Shown: piece after piece, positions 44,243 through 55,509 of the stretch
How positions within the stretch are numbered: the first letter of the stretch is position 1
How the letters are laid out: every line of letters starts with the position of its first letter
NCBI RefSeq assembly: GCF_002849615.1
Contig: NZ_PDNV01000002.1
Location: 372,001-436,000, forward strand
Direction of reading: 5' to 3'
Source: Pollutimonas nitritireducens
GTDB taxonomy: Bacteria; Pseudomonadota; Gammaproteobacteria; Burkholderiales; Burkholderiaceae_B
Length of the DNA stretch: 64,000 nucleotides
Program-made: the position numbers and the translations under genes
The notes under the pieces: model-generated
Told to the model about the DNA's origin: nothing
The model's database searches: none
What the model saw: the letters and a program-made list of their open reading frames with translations, nothing else

Positions 44243-46984
44243 CTAGGCCAGCCTTCCGTGGCAGTGCTTGTACTTTTTGCCACTGCCACATGGGCAAGGG
44301 TCGTTGCGACCCACTTTGGGCATGCCTGCGCTGGCGGCTGCCAGGGCCGCAGGCGTCTGGTCGAGGCCAGGGTCTTCTCCGCTGAGAGCCGCATCGTAGT
44401 CAGAGTGGTGGTAGGTAATGTTGTCAAGGCGGGACTCAGGTTCTTCGACCTCGACTTGCTCCGGCGACTGGATCTTGACGGTCATCAATACGCGAACCAC
44501 CTCGTTGCGGATCCGATCCAGCATATCGGAGAACAGTTCGAATGCCTCCCGCTTGTACTCCTGCTTGGGATCTTTCTGGGCGTAACCACGCAAATGGATG
44601 CCTTGGCGCAAGTGATCGAGCGCCGACAAGTGACCACGCCAGTGCGTATCGATGGATTGCAGCAACATGGAGCGCTCGAATGGCGACCAGCCCTCTTTGC
44701 CGACAAGGTCGACCTTGTCCTGGTAGACACGGGTGGCCTCGGCCACGACGCGTTCCAGCAAGTCGTCATCGGTGAGGCTGGGCTCTTTCTCGAGCATCTC
44801 GGCAAGAGGAATGGAAAGCTGCCACTCGGCCTCCAAAGCGGCTTGCAATCCTGCGACATCCCACTGTTCTTCCATGGATTCTTCAGGAATATAGGTGCGG
44901 AACTGCTCGGTCATGGCCGCGGTGCGCAAATTGGCCATGGTGTCCGACACATCGGTCGATTCCAGGACTTCGTTGCGCTGTGCATAAAGCACTTTGCGCT
45001 GGTCGTTGGCAACGTCGTCGTATTCGAGCAGTTGCTTGCGTATGTCGAAGTTGCGGCCTTCGACCTTGCGCTGCGCGGATTCAATGGAACGCGATACCAT
45101 GCGCGCCTCGATGGGCTCGCCTTCAGGCAGGCGCAGGCGTTCCATAATGGAGCGCACGCGGTCGCCTGCGAAAATGCGCATCAGGGAATCTTCGAGCGAC
45201 AAGTAAAATCGCGATGAGCCTGGATCGCCCTGGCGACCGGCACGACCACGCAACTGGTTGTCGATACGTCGCGATTCATGGCGCTCGGTGCCGATAATGC
45301 GCAAGCCCCCGGCAGCCTTTACGGCAGCATTGGCGGGCGCCCATTCGGCTTTGATGATTTCGATGCGACCTTCTTTTTCTTCAGCCGACAAGGCGTCGTC
45401 GGCGCGCACAAGGTCGATCTGCTTTTCGACACTGCCACCCAGCACGATGTCAGTACCACGGCCGGCCATGTTGGTAGCAATGGTGATGTGACCGGGCTTG
45501 CCGGCTTCGGCCACGATCTCGGCCTCGCGCGCATGTTGCTTGGCATTGAGAACTTCGTGTGGCAACCCGGCCTTGACCAGCATCCCGGAAAGCAGCTCGG
45601 AGTTCTCAATACTGGTGGTGCCCACCAATACGGGTTGCCCGCGCTCGTGGCAGTCCTTGATGTCGGCGAGGATGGCGTTGAATTTCTCCGGATCGGTCTT
45701 GAAGACCTGGTCGTTCTGGTCCTGGCGCGCCATGGGGCGATTCGTCGGGATGATGACCGTTTCCAGCGAATAGATTTCCTGGAATTCGTAGGCTTCGGTG
45801 TCGGCAGTGCCGGTCATGCCAGCCAGCTTGCCGTACATACGGAAATAGTTCTGGAAGGTGATGGACGCGAGGGTCTGGTTTTCGTTTTGGATGCGCACGC
45901 CTTCCTTGGCCTCGACGGCCTGATGCAGACCGTCGGACCAGCGGCGACCTGCCATCAGGCGACCCGTGAACTCGTCAACAATGACCACCTCGTTATCTTG
46001 CACGACATATTGCTGGTCGCGGAAGAACAGATTGTGTGCGCGCAATGCGACCATCAAGTGATGCATCAGCGAAATATTGCGTGGATCGTAGAGCGACTCG
46101 CCTTCAGGCAGCAGCCCGATCCGGACCAGAGTCTCTTCCGCGTTCACGTGGCCGGCTTCCGAAAGATGGACCTGTTGGGCTTTTTCATCGACCCAGTAGT
46201 CGCCTTCGGGCTCGGGCTCGTGCGCCTTGGGCTCGGCCGCCATGCGCACCAGCGAGGGCGGCACGGCATTCATGCGTATATAAAGTTCGGTATTATCTTC
46301 CGCCTGACCGGAAATGATGAGCGGTGTACGCGCTTCATCGATAAGAATGGAATCGACTTCGTCGACAATCGCGTACGACAGCTGGCGTTGCCGACGGTCT
46401 TCGGCACGGAACTCCATATTGTCGCGCAGATAATCGAAGCCATACTCATTGTTCGTGCCGTAGGTGATATCGGCGGCATACGCTGCGCGTTTTTCTTCGT
46501 TTTCCTGCTGGGGAACGACCACGCCGACGCTCATGCCCAGGAACTGATACAGGCGCCCCATCCATTCGGCATCACGCCGGGCCAGGTAATCGTTGACCGT
46601 AACCACGTGCACGCCCTTTCCGGCCAGCGCATTGAGGTAGACGGCCAGGGTCGCCATGAGGGTTTTGCCTTCACCCGTACGCATTTCAGCGATCTTCCCG
46701 TTGTGCAGGGCAATGGCCCCAAGCATCTGGACATCGAAATGGCGCATGCCGAAGACACGCTTGCTGGCCTCGCGAACGACAGCAAATGCTTCCGGCAGCA
46801 AATCGTCGAGCGATGCGCCTTGCGCGATTCGTTGACGGAATTCCACAGTCTTGGCAGTGAGGTCTGTATCGGCCAGGGCGGCCACCGTTGGCTCGAACGC
46901 GTTGATCTGCGTTACTTGCTTGCGATACTGTTTCAGTATCCGGTCGTTACGAGTACCAATGAGCTTTTTTAGCAGAGAAACCAT
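44243..46984 (-). CDS. secA: Preprotein translocase ATPase SecA
   Basis: A 913-residue motor that drives post-translational export through SecYEG. Motif [12 protein letters not shown], the DEAD-like [20 protein letters not shown], the helicase motif [10 protein letters not shown] and [17 protein letters not shown] are all present. The C-terminal SEC-C zinc and SecB-binding motif is intact ([17 protein letters not shown]). The start at 46984 gives the standard N-terminus [15 protein letters not shown]. It is preceded by a 95-bp gap containing a small TTTGCG/CGCAAA hairpin (47004-47021) and follows the M23 peptidase gene on the same strand. Confidence 0.98.
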   Translation of the reverse strand: MVSLLKKLIGTRNDRILKQYRKQVTQINAFEPTVAALADTDLTAKTVEFRQRIAQGASLDDLLPEAFAVVREASKRVFGMRHFDVQMLGAIALHNGKIAEMRTGEGKTLMATLAVYLNALAGKGVHVVTVNDYLARRDAEWMGRLYQFLGMSVGVVVPQQENEEKRAAYAADITYGTNNEYGFDYLRDNMEFRAEDRRQRQLSYAIVDEVDSILIDEARTPLIISGQAEDNTELYIRMNAVPPSLVRMAAEPKAHEPEPEGDYWVDEKAQQVHLSEAGHVNAEETLVRIGLLPEGESLYDPRNISLMHHLMVALRAHNLFFRDQQYVVQDNEVVIVDEFTGRLMAGRRWSDGLHQAVEAKEGVRIQNENQTLASITFQNYFRMYGKLAGMTGTADTEAYEFQEIYSLETVIIPTNRPMARQDQNDQVFKTDPEKFNAILADIKDCHERGQPVLVGTTSIENSELLSGMLVKAGLPHEVLNAKQHAREAEIVAEAGKPGHITIATNMAGRGTDIVLGGSVEKQIDLVRADDALSAEEKEGRIEIIKAEWAPANAAVKAAGGLRIIGTERHESRRIDNQLRGRAGRQGDPGSSRFYLSLEDSLMRIFAGDRVRSIMERLRLPEGEPIEARMVSRSIESAQRKVEGRNFDIRKQLLEYDDVANDQRKVLYAQRNEVLESTDVSDTMANLRTAAMTEQFRTYIPEESMEEQWDVAGLQAALEAEWQLSIPLAEMLEKEPSLTDDDLLERVVAEATRVYQDKVDLVGKEGWSPFERSMLLQSIDTHWRGHLSALDHLRQGIHLRGYAQKDPKQEYKREAFELFSDMLDRIRNEVVRVLMTVKIQSPEQVEVEEPESRLDNITYHHSDYDAALSGEDPGLDQTPAALAAASAGMPKVGRNDPCPCGSGKKYKHCHGRLA

Positions 46985-47079
46985 TCGTTTGTCGTGATGC
47001 GTCTTTGCGCCTGAACGCAAAAGTCGGCATGCTTGTCTTTTTTGAGTTGGCGGATGAAACCGCAGGAGAACAATACAGT

Positions 47080-48042
47080 TTAACGCACCTGCGGGACTAT
47101 GGCTTCAACCGCGTTGGTGGCGTCCACCATCATCTGTTCAGGAGCCTCTTGCCTGGCAAGGAACAAGGTCGGATCGAGCGCGTGACCAGCCATGCGGACT
47201 TCGAAGTGCAGATGCGCGCCGGTCGAGCGGCCAGTGGATCCGACACGCGCGATTTCCTGGCCTTTTTGAACCAGGTCGCCCAGCTTGGCCTTGATGGAGG
47301 ATGCGTGCGCGTAACGAGTGACCAGGCCGTTTCCGTGGTCGATTTCGACCAGTTTTCCATAACCCGGTACATAGCGGGCCTCGGTCACCACTCCGCCTGA
47401 AGCGGCATGTATGAGCGCTCCTTTGGGCGCGGCAAAGTCCAGTCCTTCGTGCATGGAATGGCGGCCGGTGACCGGATTGCGGCGCCAGCCAAATGAGGAA
47501 CTCAAATAGGGATAGGCTACCGGGGTGTACGTGGGGAGGCCGGCCTCGACGCCAACACGCCGTGTCAGGACCAGGTCCAGCATCGCGAACGAGTCTTTCT
47601 GCTGGGAAAGCTGCATGGAAAGGGAGTCGAGTTCGCGACCCAGGCCCTGAGCCGTCCAGGCCGCGCCGTGCTCGTCGGTGATATAGTCCATGACTGGCTC
47701 GGGGGCATGCTCAAGGCTGGCGTAGACCTCGGGATCGGTGTACGGAATTCCGGCGGCATCGGCAATCCGCTTGCTTACGCCGTCCATGGTGATCAATCTG
47801 GCCTGCAGATCGCCCACTTTCGCTGCCAGCAAATTTATGTTCTGGCGGATATAGGCGGAATCGCGCGAGGTCTGCTGGGCAATAACACGTTCCTGATCCG
47901 GGTTCAGCACAGGACGGGTGGCCAGCTGCGATTGCACCCATGCACCGGCTACCGCAGACGCCGCCATGGCGGCGCCTGCGGCAAGGGTGACTATGGCCAC
48001 CCTGATGCTTTTCTTACTAGAATCAGAAAATCGATTCTTCAT
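47080..48042 (-). CDS. Membrane-anchored M23 family metallopeptidase
   Basis: A 320-residue LytM-type protein. One N-terminal membrane helix (about 13-34) and a helical region (about 45-165) precede the M23 domain. The metal-binding residues look intact: [11 protein letters not shown] (H and D), then [12 protein letters not shown] and the HLHFEV motif. It could therefore be an active peptidoglycan endopeptidase or, if inactive, an amidase activator; active is more likely. The start at 48042 leaves only 31 bp to the divergent dciA-like gene; a GTG at 48057 is an alternative. It lies immediately upstream of secA. Confidence 0.9.
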   Translation of the reverse strand: MKNRFSDSSKKSIRVAIVTLAAGAAMAASAVAGAWVQSQLATRPVLNPDQERVIAQQTSRDSAYIRQNINLLAAKVGDLQARLITMDGVSKRIADAAGIPYTDPEVYASLEHAPEPVMDYITDEHGAAWTAQGLGRELDSLSMQLSQQKDSFAMLDLVLTRRVGVEAGLPTYTPVAYPYLSSSFGWRRNPVTGRHSMHEGLDFAAPKGALIHAASGGVVTEARYVPGYGKLVEIDHGNGLVTRYAHASSIKAKLGDLVQKGQEIARVGSTGRSTGAHLHFEVRMAGHALDPTLFLARQEAPEQMMVDATNAVEAIVPQVR

Positions 48043-48073
48043 AATTAGATATCTCACTGTAGACCTTCAATTA

Positions 48074-48565
48074 ATGTCGCGCCCGTTTCGTTTCACCAGA
48101 CCACCGCGCCCCTTGGACAAGGAGCTTCCCGCCACGCTCGCAGTGAGCTGGCTGGGCAGCGACCAGCAGGGTTCGCAGGTTTTGGTAACGGCACGCACGT
48201 TGATCGCGGTGGAGGGCGTGGCGAAAAACGCCATGCCGCCCGCCTTGGCACTGGTATGCAAGGTGGCACGTATAGACAGACAGCAAATAACCCTTGCAGT
48301 TCCCAGCGCCGCCTATGCATCGCGACTCAGGCAACTGGCGCCGCGCATACTTGTACTGCTGAACGACAATGGATGGAACCTTACCGAAATGATCGTCAGG
48401 GTACAAGCGGGTTTGTTACGGGACCAGACAAAAACGACATCCCGCCAGGTCGAGCCACTTGACGGCAAAGCCCTGGCCGCATTCGATGAATTGCAACAGA
48501 GCCTGCCTTCGGGACCATTGGCGGACGCCATTGGCCGACTGCTCGCACATCATAGGGACCGATGA
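48074..48565 (+). CDS. dciA: DciA-like DUF721 domain protein
   Basis: A 163-residue protein whose central region (LALVCKVARIDRQQITLAVPSAAYASRLRQLAPRIL, too long for a motif but typical) matches DUF721/DciA, the ancestral loader of the replicative helicase DnaB in bacteria lacking DnaC. The N-terminal arm is basic and proline-rich (RPFRFTRPPRPLDKEL), and the C-terminal 50 residues appear disordered. It is the only plus-strand gene between mgtE and the right edge. It is convergent with lpxC, 36 bp apart, and divergent from the M23 gene. The DciA assignment rests on family resemblance and local order. Confidence 0.75.
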   Translation: MSRPFRFTRPPRPLDKELPATLAVSWLGSDQQGSQVLVTARTLIAVEGVAKNAMPPALALVCKVARIDRQQITLAVPSAAYASRLRQLAPRILVLLNDNGWNLTEMIVRVQAGLLRDQTKTTSRQVEPLDGKALAAFDELQQSLPSGPLADAIGRLLAHHRDR

Positions 48566-48601
48566 TGTGCGTGAGCGCCACCAAACACCCCCTGGACGAA
48601 C

Positions 48602-49525
48602 TCATGCGAATTTCCATTCCTGGTTGAACGATTTGGGCGCCACCTCGGGCGATTCGTAGCCTATCAGTTCCCAGCTGTCTTGCTGTGCAAGCAAAGCACG
48701 TGCGAGCTGGTTATTCAGGCCATGACCAGATTTGCACGCTACATAGCGTGCCACCAGGGGCTTGCCGATGAGATATAGATCGCCGATGGCATCAAGAATC
48801 TTGTGCTTGACGAACTCGTCATCGTAACGCAGGCCATCGGTATTGAGGACGCGGTATTCGTCCATGACAATGGCGTTGTCCAGACTGCCCCCACGAGCCA
48901 GACCTGCGGCCCGCAAGGCTTCCACTTCACTGACAAAACCAAACGTGCGCGCACGCGCAATGGTTTTAACATAAGAATCTTTTTCGAAATCGACCTCGGC
49001 AAAATTGGCCGTGGAGTCGATTGCGGGATGATGAAAATCTATAGCAAACGATAAGGCAAAGCCGTTGTAGGGCTCGAGTCGGGCCCATTTCAGATCGTCG
49101 CCTTCGCCTTCGCGAACTTCCACTGTTTTAAGGACGCGGATGAATTTCTTGGGCGCCAGCTGTTCCTGCAAGCCCGCGGACCGCAGCAGGTACACAAATG
49201 TACCCGCACTGCCATCCATGATAGGTACTTCTTCACCGGTGAGGTCCACATGGAGATTGTCAACCCCCAGGCCAGCAAGCGCCGACATAAGATGTTCCAC
49301 GGTGGATACGCGCACATTGCCTTGCTGCAAGACAGAAGCCATGCGCGTGTTGCCGACTTGGTCGGCCAAAGCAGGCAAGTGCACGACTTCAGGAAGATCA
49401 ACGCGGTGAAACACGATACCAGTATCGGGTGCGGCCGGGCGCAGGGTGATTTCCACCCTTCGGCCTGAGTGCAAGCCGACCCCTTTGGTACTGATGGATT
49501 TCTGTATGGTGCGTTGACGTAACAT
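48602..49525 (-). CDS. lpxC: UDP-3-O-acyl-N-acetylglucosamine deacetylase
   Basis: A 307-residue zinc deacetylase catalysing the committed step of lipid A synthesis. The zinc ligands lie in [10 protein letters not shown] and [10 protein letters not shown], and the catalytic base is in [14 protein letters not shown]. The C-terminal [11 protein letters not shown] is also typical. The N-terminus [22 protein letters not shown] is standard. It is the last gene of the dcw cluster, 251 bp after ftsZ, the usual proteobacterial position. E. coli LpxC has a C-terminal FtsH degradation signal; the C-terminus here differs, so its turnover may too. Confidence 0.98.
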   Translation of the reverse strand: MLRQRTIQKSISTKGVGLHSGRRVEITLRPAAPDTGIVFHRVDLPEVVHLPALADQVGNTRMASVLQQGNVRVSTVEHLMSALAGLGVDNLHVDLTGEEVPIMDGSAGTFVYLLRSAGLQEQLAPKKFIRVLKTVEVREGEGDDLKWARLEPYNGFALSFAIDFHHPAIDSTANFAEVDFEKDSYVKTIARARTFGFVSEVEALRAAGLARGGSLDNAIVMDEYRVLNTDGLRYDDEFVKHKILDAIGDLYLIGKPLVARYVACKSGHGLNNQLARALLAQQDSWELIGYESPEVAPKSFNQEWKFA

Positions 49526-49664
49526 ATTCTTTAAGGTATGAGTCTCTTGTTTTTGCTACAAACACATGACTGGACATTGTAAACGTATTGAGGGTAAACC
49601 ACTAAATACATGTGTTTCAAATGGCTGCAAGGCGCACGCGGAGCATGCCCGTCCTGAGAACGAC

Positions 49665-49697
49665 GACGCACTTGCCCGGGGAGGGAGTAAGTGCGTC
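49665..49697. repeat. Inverted repeat between ftsZ and lpxC
   Basis: GACGCACTT and AAGTGCGTC pair perfectly across a 15-nt G-rich loop in the 251-bp gap between ftsZ and lpxC. No T-run follows on the minus strand, so it may be an mRNA stability or attenuation element. The rest of the gap (49526-49664 and 49698-49776) shows no gene. Confidence 0.55.
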
Positions 49698-49776
49698 AGT
49701 CGGCCTGGCCGGGCAAGCGATTGCCTCGCAGACATGTGAGAGCCGGAGTTACTGCTTCTGGATACTTCCTGCCGGG

Positions 49777-50949
49777 TCAGTCTGCCTGTTTGCGCAGAAA
49801 CGCCGGGATATCGAAGTGATCCATTCCAGCTGTCTCAAGTGCACGCACCTGGGCCGAAGCCTGGCTGCGTGGATTGCGAATTACCGAGGGCACGTCCGAA
49901 CCGCCAAAATCATGCCCGCCTGACATCGGCATATTGTCGGTTCCTGTACGGTAAACCTCAGCGGTGTTCTGTACCAGTTGCGGACGCGCGGCAGCAGCAC
50001 GGCCCAAGCCGGTGGCAACCACTGTAACGCGCAAGTTTTCACCCATGGATTCGTCGTAGGCGGTACCAAATACTATCGTCGCATCATCGGCTGCATAGCT
50101 GCGGATGGTATCCATGATTTCACGTGTTTCACGCATCTTGAGGGTACGACTTGCCGTGATGTTCACCAACATGCCACGGGCACCGTGCAAGTCCACGCCT
50201 TCCAGCAGTGGGCAGGCGATGGCACGCTCGGCAGCAACACGGGCACGATCCGTGCCGGCTGCTATTGACGTACCCATCATGGCCTGACCTTGTTCACCCA
50301 TGATGGTCTTGACGTCTTCAAAGTCGACGTTCACGTTACCTTCGACGTTGATGATTTCGGCAATGCCGGCGCAGGCATTGTGCAAGACGTCGTCGGCCGA
50401 CTTGAAGCAGTCTTCCTGGGTCGCATCATCGTCCATCAGGTCATACAGATTTTCGTTGAGCACGACGATAAGCGAATGCACGTGCTTGGAAAGCTCGGAT
50501 ATACCGTCTTCCGCCATTTTCAGGCGTTTATTTCCTTCGAACGAAAATGGTTTGGTCACAACGCCAACCGTCAGGATGCCCAGTTCTTTGGCCACCTCGG
50601 CCACGACGGGGCCGGCACCGGTACCTGTGCCGCCACCCATCCCTGCCGTAATGAAAACCATGTGCGCGCCGGTGAGCGCTGCGCGGATTTCTTCTCGCGC
50701 CGTTTCGGCGGCGGCCCTGCCCTGCTCGGGCTTGGCGCCGGCGCCAAGCCCCGTGCGACCCAGACGAATCTGCACTGGTGCCTCGGAAGTTGCCAAGGCC
50801 TGCGCGTCAGTATTGGCGCAAATGAAGTCTACGCCGCTGACTCCCGAGCGGATCATATGGGCTACAGCGTTGCCGCCTGCGCCGCCTACTCCGACGACTT
50901 TGATTACCGTCCCATTGGCGCTCGTATCGAGCATTTCGAAATTCATCAT
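49777..50949 (-). CDS. ftsZ: Cell division protein FtsZ
   Basis: A 390-residue tubulin homologue that forms the Z ring. The GTP-binding signature GGGTGTGAG is at about 105-113, with GVGGAGGNAV near the N-terminus and NVDFEDVKTIM as the T7-type synergy region. The C-terminal peptide DIPAFLRKQAD (380-390), which binds FtsA and ZipA-type partners, is intact behind a linker of about 60 residues. Two adjacent ATG codons (50949 and 50946) both lie close to GAGGGAG. It is 171 bp after ftsA. Confidence 0.99.
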   Translation of the reverse strand: MMNFEMLDTSANGTVIKVVGVGGAGGNAVAHMIRSGVSGVDFICANTDAQALATSEAPVQIRLGRTGLGAGAKPEQGRAAAETAREEIRAALTGAHMVFITAGMGGGTGTGAGPVVAEVAKELGILTVGVVTKPFSFEGNKRLKMAEDGISELSKHVHSLIVVLNENLYDLMDDDATQEDCFKSADDVLHNACAGIAEIINVEGNVNVDFEDVKTIMGEQGQAMMGTSIAAGTDRARVAAERAIACPLLEGVDLHGARGMLVNITASRTLKMRETREIMDTIRSYAADDATIVFGTAYDESMGENLRVTVVATGLGRAAAARPQLVQNTAEVYRTGTDNMPMSGGHDFGGSDVPSVIRNPRSQASAQVRALETAGMDHFDIPAFLRKQAD

Positions 50950-51120
50950 GATGACTCCCTCACATATCCAGAAAAGCGATAATTACAAAAAGTGTTTTTT
51001 CCCCGGTACTTCTTTTGTTTTTGGAATGGTTTCAAACGAGATGCCAGCCATGCCTGCTCGCAACTGATTTGAAACGCTTCCGGTACAGGCTTTGTCCCAC
51101 CTGTCCTTAAGGCGCGAGCC

Positions 51121-52347
51121 TTAATTCATGAACCACTCCTTCATGCGTGCGAGAAGGGTCTTGAAACTTCCCTTCTGCTGTGCGACCTTGCGGCCGCGCG
51201 CACGCTGCAAACGGGCCTCGGACAGCAGACCCATCGCGGTGGAAAATCGCGGATTGTGCATAACATCCGCCAAGCTCCCTTCGTAAGCCGGCACACCTAC
51301 ACGCACCGGCTTCAAAAACACGTCTTCTGCCAGCTCGACGATGCCGGGCATCAAGGATGTGCCGCCGGTGAGTACCACTCCCGAGGCCAATAGGTCTTCG
51401 TAGCCGGACTCACGCACGATCTGCTGCACGAACGTAAACAGCTCTTCGATGCGCGGCTCGATGACGGCGCCCAGAGCCTGGCGCTTCACCTGCCGATTAG
51501 GCCTGTCGCCCAGACCTGGCACCTCGATGTGTTCGTCCGCATTCGCCAGCACCTGCTTGGCAATTCCGAAGCGAAGCTTGATTTCTTCTGCGTCGGGCGT
51601 GGGCGTGCGCAACATGGCTGCAATATCACTGGTGATCTGATCGCCCGCGATGGGCACCACCGCGGTATGCCTGATGGCACCACCTGTGAAAATGGCAACG
51701 TCTGTTGTGCCACCGCCTACATCGACCAGTACAACGCCAAGCTCTTTTTCGTCAGATGTCAGGCAGGCCAGGCTCGAGGCCAAGGGCTGCAAGATCAGGT
51801 CTTGCACTTCCAGTCCGCAGCGGCGTACGCACTTGACAATGTTCTGGGCCGCGCTGACGGCCCCGGTCACGATGTGCACCCGCACTTCCAGACGCAAACC
51901 GCTCATGCCTATCGGCTCGCGTATGTCTTCCTGCGAGTCCACGATGAACTCCTGGGTCAGTACATGCAGCACTTGCTGGTCCGTCGGAATATTTACGGCT
52001 TTGGCCGTTTCGATTACACGCGCGACATCAGTGGCAGTGACCTCCTTGTCCTTGACAGCCACCATCCCGCTGGAATTGAAGCTGGTGATATGACTGCCGG
52101 CAATTCCCGTGTAAACCTCGCGAATCTTGCAGTCGGCCATCAGCTCGGCCTCTTCGAGAGCCCGTTGAATCGAGTTGACGGTCGATTCGATATTGACAAC
52201 GACGCCTTTACGCATCCCCTGGGATTCGTGTTGGCCCAGGCCCAATACTTCGAAACGCCCTTCTGGCAATATTTCAGCCACTACGGCCACCACTTTGCTG
52301 GTGCCGATGTCGAGTGCAACGATCAGGTCCTTGATGTCACGGGTCAT
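51121..52347 (-). CDS. ftsA: Cell division protein FtsA
   Basis: A 408-residue actin-like protein that tethers FtsZ to the membrane. The nucleotide motifs LIVALDIGTSKV, GVVLVDVGGGTTDVAIF and GVVLTGGTSLMPGIVELAE are intact, and the extreme C-terminus (FKTLLARMKEWFMN) is the amphipathic membrane-targeting helix. It begins six bases after the ftsQ stop. The 171 bp to ftsZ contain AT-rich DNA that may hold an internal promoter, but no clear boxes were found. Confidence 0.98.
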   Translation of the reverse strand: MTRDIKDLIVALDIGTSKVVAVVAEILPEGRFEVLGLGQHESQGMRKGVVVNIESTVNSIQRALEEAELMADCKIREVYTGIAGSHITSFNSSGMVAVKDKEVTATDVARVIETAKAVNIPTDQQVLHVLTQEFIVDSQEDIREPIGMSGLRLEVRVHIVTGAVSAAQNIVKCVRRCGLEVQDLILQPLASSLACLTSDEKELGVVLVDVGGGTTDVAIFTGGAIRHTAVVPIAGDQITSDIAAMLRTPTPDAEEIKLRFGIAKQVLANADEHIEVPGLGDRPNRQVKRQALGAVIEPRIEELFTFVQQIVRESGYEDLLASGVVLTGGTSLMPGIVELAEDVFLKPVRVGVPAYEGSLADVMHNPRFSTAMGLLSEARLQRARGRKVAQQKGSFKTLLARMKEWFMN

Positions 52348-52353
52348 AATCTT

Positions 52354-53145
52354 CTATTTGGTTGGTGGAGTGGAAACGGGGGCCAACGTGATGGCAAATC
52401 CGTTGGGATAACGTAAATCGGCATAGCTGATTGCTCGGCCGTCGAGCCGACCATTGAGCACTGGCCATGCCTGCACGAAACGCTCGATACGCGCGGCGAA
52501 CGGAAGCGCCCCCGATCGTCCGTGAGGGTCCGCCACATCAGCGGCCGGATCGCGCCCCAGGTTCAGGCGGGTGCCATCGGACAGCTTGACGTCCCAGGCA
52601 TACCGCGCACTGAGCGTGACTTCGTGGACGCGCAGATTCAACGGTGCAAACCAGCGTGCAATCTCGGCGTAGCGCTGGACGACCAGCCGTTCGGAACTTT
52701 CGGGACCGTGAAGTTGCGGAAGTTGCGCCTCATCGTCGAGCTCGCCCTGATTGGCGGCAAAGGCCTCACCCCATGTGTTGATCATCTGATCTTCGTTCCA
52801 CAATGCCAGGGGTTGCTGCTCTTCGATCTGTACATATAGTTCGCCGGGCCATACGCGCCGTATGCGTGCGTGGCGAACCCAGGGCGCCGTCTCGATCAAT
52901 TCCCTCGTATCATCCAGGTCGATCGAGAAAAAGTTGCCTTTTATTTTGCTAGCTATTGTCGCCCGAATAGTCGCCGTAGAGACGTAATTCAGTGTATCGG
53001 TCTGCATCGGCGCGATCCGGATTTGAGCAATATGGAAATACGGACGCTGCGCAACCCAGACGACCACGCCCACGACCATTGCCAATACCGCTAGCAATGC
53101 CAGCGTATTCGCGATGAAGTTGGTGAGGCGTGGATCAGAAAACAC
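52354..53145 (-). CDS. ftsQ: Cell division protein FtsQ
   Basis: A 263-residue bitopic divisome protein. After a short cytoplasmic tail a membrane helix spans about residues 13-34 (NTLALLAVLAMVVGVVVWVA). The POTRA domain follows (FHIAQIRIAPMQTDTLNYVS), then the beta domain (APWVRHARIRRVWPGELYVQIEEQQPLALWN). I chose GTG at 53145 because AGGA lies seven nt upstream and the gene then starts 13 bp after ddlB; a longer frame to 53226 would overlap ddlB without a ribosome binding site. Confidence 0.94.
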   Translation of the reverse strand: MFSDPRLTNFIANTLALLAVLAMVVGVVVWVAQRPYFHIAQIRIAPMQTDTLNYVSTATIRATIASKIKGNFFSIDLDDTRELIETAPWVRHARIRRVWPGELYVQIEEQQPLALWNEDQMINTWGEAFAANQGELDDEAQLPQLHGPESSERLVVQRYAEIARWFAPLNLRVHEVTLSARYAWDVKLSDGTRLNLGRDPAADVADPHGRSGALPFAARIERFVQAWPVLNGRLDGRAISYADLRYPNGFAITLAPVSTPPTK

Positions 53146-53158
53146 GATAAATTCCTGT

Positions 53159-54106
53159 TCAGACAGCTGCGGGTTGCTGCACTTTGCAACAAGCGGTTGA
53201 CAATATCGCCACGCAAAGCTCGGCATAGCTCATGCCAGCTGCCTTGGCGGCCATGGGAACCAGGGAATGACTGGTCATTCCCGGCGACGTGTTCATTTCC
53301 AGAAGCCAGGGTTTGCCGGCCGCGTCCAGCATAAAATCGGCGCGCCCCCAACCTTCGCACGACAGTGCAACGTAGGCTTGTTCAGCGATGCGCAAGATGG
53401 ATTCAGTGAGCGCATCGTCGAGCACCGCTGGACAAATGTACTGGGTATCGTTTGATACATATTTATGTTCGTAATCGTAATTGCCGCCAGGGGCCACGAT
53501 TTCAATGACGGGCAGCGCCCGTGCTGACTTGCCTTTGCCGAGTATGGCCACAGTAAGTTCGCGGCCATCGATGAACTGTTCGGCCAGCACCTCTTCGTCG
53601 TACTGGGCCGCCAGCTCATACGCCCGGCGCAACTCGGCCAGTCCATTGACCTTGGTCACGCCCAATGTCGACCCTTCATGCGGGGGCTTGACGATCAGCG
53701 GCAGACCGATTTCACCAGCGACGCGGTCGAGGTCGGAGTCGGCGGTCAGTACTGCGAACGCCGGGGTGGGCAACCGTTCCTGCAGCCACACCTTCTTGGT
53801 CATGATCTTGTCCATGGACAAGCTTGATCCCAGTGGTCCGCTACCGGTATAAGGAAGATTCAGCAGTTCGAGGGCGCCCTGCAGGGTGCCGTCTTCTCCG
53901 TACCGACCGTGCAGGGCGATGAATACGCGGTCAAAGCCCGAACCGATCAAATCCACCAAGGTATACCTGCCGGTGTCGAACAGATGCGCGTCGATGCCGA
54001 CACTGCGCAAGGCCTCATGCACGCCATGGCCCGACATCAGGGAAACCTCGCGTTCCGCCGACCGGCCACCATACAGCACGCCTACACGGCCAAAATTATC
54101 GTTCAT
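53159..54106 (-). CDS. ddlB: D-alanine--D-alanine ligase
   Basis: A 315-residue ATP-grasp ligase that makes the D-Ala-D-Ala dipeptide used by MurF. N-terminal [16 protein letters not shown], the ATP-binding [18 protein letters not shown], the central [15 protein letters not shown] and the C-terminal [17 protein letters not shown] are standard. The serine-glycine loop and metal-binding residues look intact. The start overlaps the murC stop by four bases. Confidence 0.98.
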   Translation of the reverse strand: MNDNFGRVGVLYGGRSAEREVSLMSGHGVHEALRSVGIDAHLFDTGRYTLVDLIGSGFDRVFIALHGRYGEDGTLQGALELLNLPYTGSGPLGSSLSMDKIMTKKVWLQERLPTPAFAVLTADSDLDRVAGEIGLPLIVKPPHEGSTLGVTKVNGLAELRRAYELAAQYDEEVLAEQFIDGRELTVAILGKGKSARALPVIEIVAPGGNYDYEHKYVSNDTQYICPAVLDDALTESILRIAEQAYVALSCEGWGRADFMLDAAGKPWLLEMNTSPGMTSHSLVPMAAKAAGMSYAELCVAILSTACCKVQQPAAV

Positions 54107-55509
54107 GCAAGTTCTCCTACCTGAGCGGGCACGCGGCTGATCGAACCGGCACCCATGACCACGATGACATCGCCGTCGCGCGCGAAATCCAGAATTGCCT
54201 GCGGAAGCTCGGCCACTTGCTCGATGAATACGGGCTCGACGCGCCCCGCCACCCGCAACGCGCGAGCCAGCGCCCTGCCGTCGGCGGCAATCAGGGCCGG
54301 CTCGCCTGCGGGGTATACATCGGTCAGCAACACAGCATCGGCCGAGCCCAACACCCGAACAAAATCTTCGAAGCAGTCACGGGTGCGTGTGTACCGGTGC
54401 GGTTGGAATGCCAGCACGATGCGCCGCTGTGGCCACGCTCCGCGTGCCGCTTCCAGAGTGGCTGCCATTTCCACTGGATGATGGCCGTAGTCGTCGATGA
54501 GCGTGAAGCTGCCGCCGCCATGCGCCTGTGCGACGGGAAAATCGCCCACTTGAGTAAACCGGCGCCCCACACCGTTAAAGCTGGCCAAGGCACTGGCGAT
54601 GGCTGCGTCCGGTACGCCCAGTTCAGTTGCGACGGCGATTGCAGCCAGGGCGTTGAGTACATTGTGGCGTCCGGGCAAATTCAGTGCTATCGACATCACC
54701 GGCAGCATGCCGGTCGTGCCCTGACGCTCTACATCGAATCGCATTATTGTCCCGTCGGCCTGCAAATTCAGGGCACGGACCTGGGCATCCGTATCGATGC
54801 CATAGGTCGTCACGGGGCGCGAAACAAACGGGATGATCTCGCGAACATTCGCGTCATCGCTACAGAGAACTGCCGTGCCATAGAAAGGCAAACGATGCGT
54901 GAACTCGATAAATGCGCTTTTCAATCGCGCGACATCATGGCCATAGGTATCCATATGGTCGACATCAATGTTAGTGATGATGCCCATGACCGGCAGCAGG
55001 TTCAGGAAAGAAGCGTCTGACTCATCGGCCTCCACGACAATGAAATCGCCCTGACCCAGTCGCGCATTGGCACCCGCCGAATTCAACCTTCCACCGATCA
55101 CGAACGTCGGATCCAGGCCGCCGGCCGCCAACACACTGGCCACCAAGCTGGTTGTCGTGGTCTTGCCGTGGGTTCCGGCCACGGCTATGCCGCGCTTCAA
55201 GCGCATGAGTTCCGCCAGCATCAAGGCACGCGGGACAACGGGAATGCGCGCAGCACGAGCGGCCAGGACCTCGGCGTTGTCGTTGGAGACCGCCGTCGAC
55301 GTGACGATCGCACCGGCGCCTTTGATGTTCTCGGCAAGGTGCCCGATGGTAATGCGCGCGCCCAGTGATGACAGTCGACGCGTTATGGCCGACTCCTGAA
55401 TGTCGGAGCCGCTTATGGAATAGCCCAGTGTCAGCATGACCTCGGCAATACCGCTCATCCCCGATCCGCCTATGCCTACGAAATGTATGCTTTGAATACG
55501 ATGCTTCAC
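54103..55509 (-). CDS. murC: UDP-N-acetylmuramate--L-alanine ligase
   Basis: A 468-residue Mur ligase adding L-alanine to UDP-MurNAc. The N-terminal [16 protein letters not shown], the P-loop [18 protein letters not shown], the central [12 protein letters not shown] and [11 protein letters not shown] are diagnostic. The GTG at 55509 overlaps the murG stop (GTGA) and has GGGAG about seven nt upstream. AmgK and MurU, encoded at 23304-25060, would feed recycled UDP-MurNAc directly to this enzyme. Confidence 0.98.
   Translation of the reverse strand: MKHRIQSIHFVGIGGSGMSGIAEVMLTLGYSISGSDIQESAITRRLSSLGARITIGHLAENIKGAGAIVTSTAVSNDNAEVLAARAARIPVVPRALMLAELMRLKRGIAVAGTHGKTTTTSLVASVLAAGGLDPTFVIGGRLNSAGANARLGQGDFIVVEADESDASFLNLLPVMGIITNIDVDHMDTYGHDVARLKSAFIEFTHRLPFYGTAVLCSDDANVREIIPFVSRPVTTYGIDTDAQVRALNLQADGTIMRFDVERQGTTGMLPVMSIALNLPGRHNVLNALAAIAVATELGVPDAAIASALASFNGVGRRFTQVGDFPVAQAHGGGSFTLIDDYGHHPVEMAATLEAARGAWPQRRIVLAFQPHRYTRTRDCFEDFVRVLGSADAVLLTDVYPAGEPALIAADGRALARALRVAGRVEPVFIEQVAELPQAILDFARDGDVIVVMGAGSISRVPAQVGELA

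Noticed and set aside
45278-46972. Long plus-strand open frame opposite secA
   Set aside because: It lies wholly antisense to an intact secA, is rich in His, Gln and Gly as expected from a shadow of a GC-rich gene, and has no ribosome binding site or recognisable domain.
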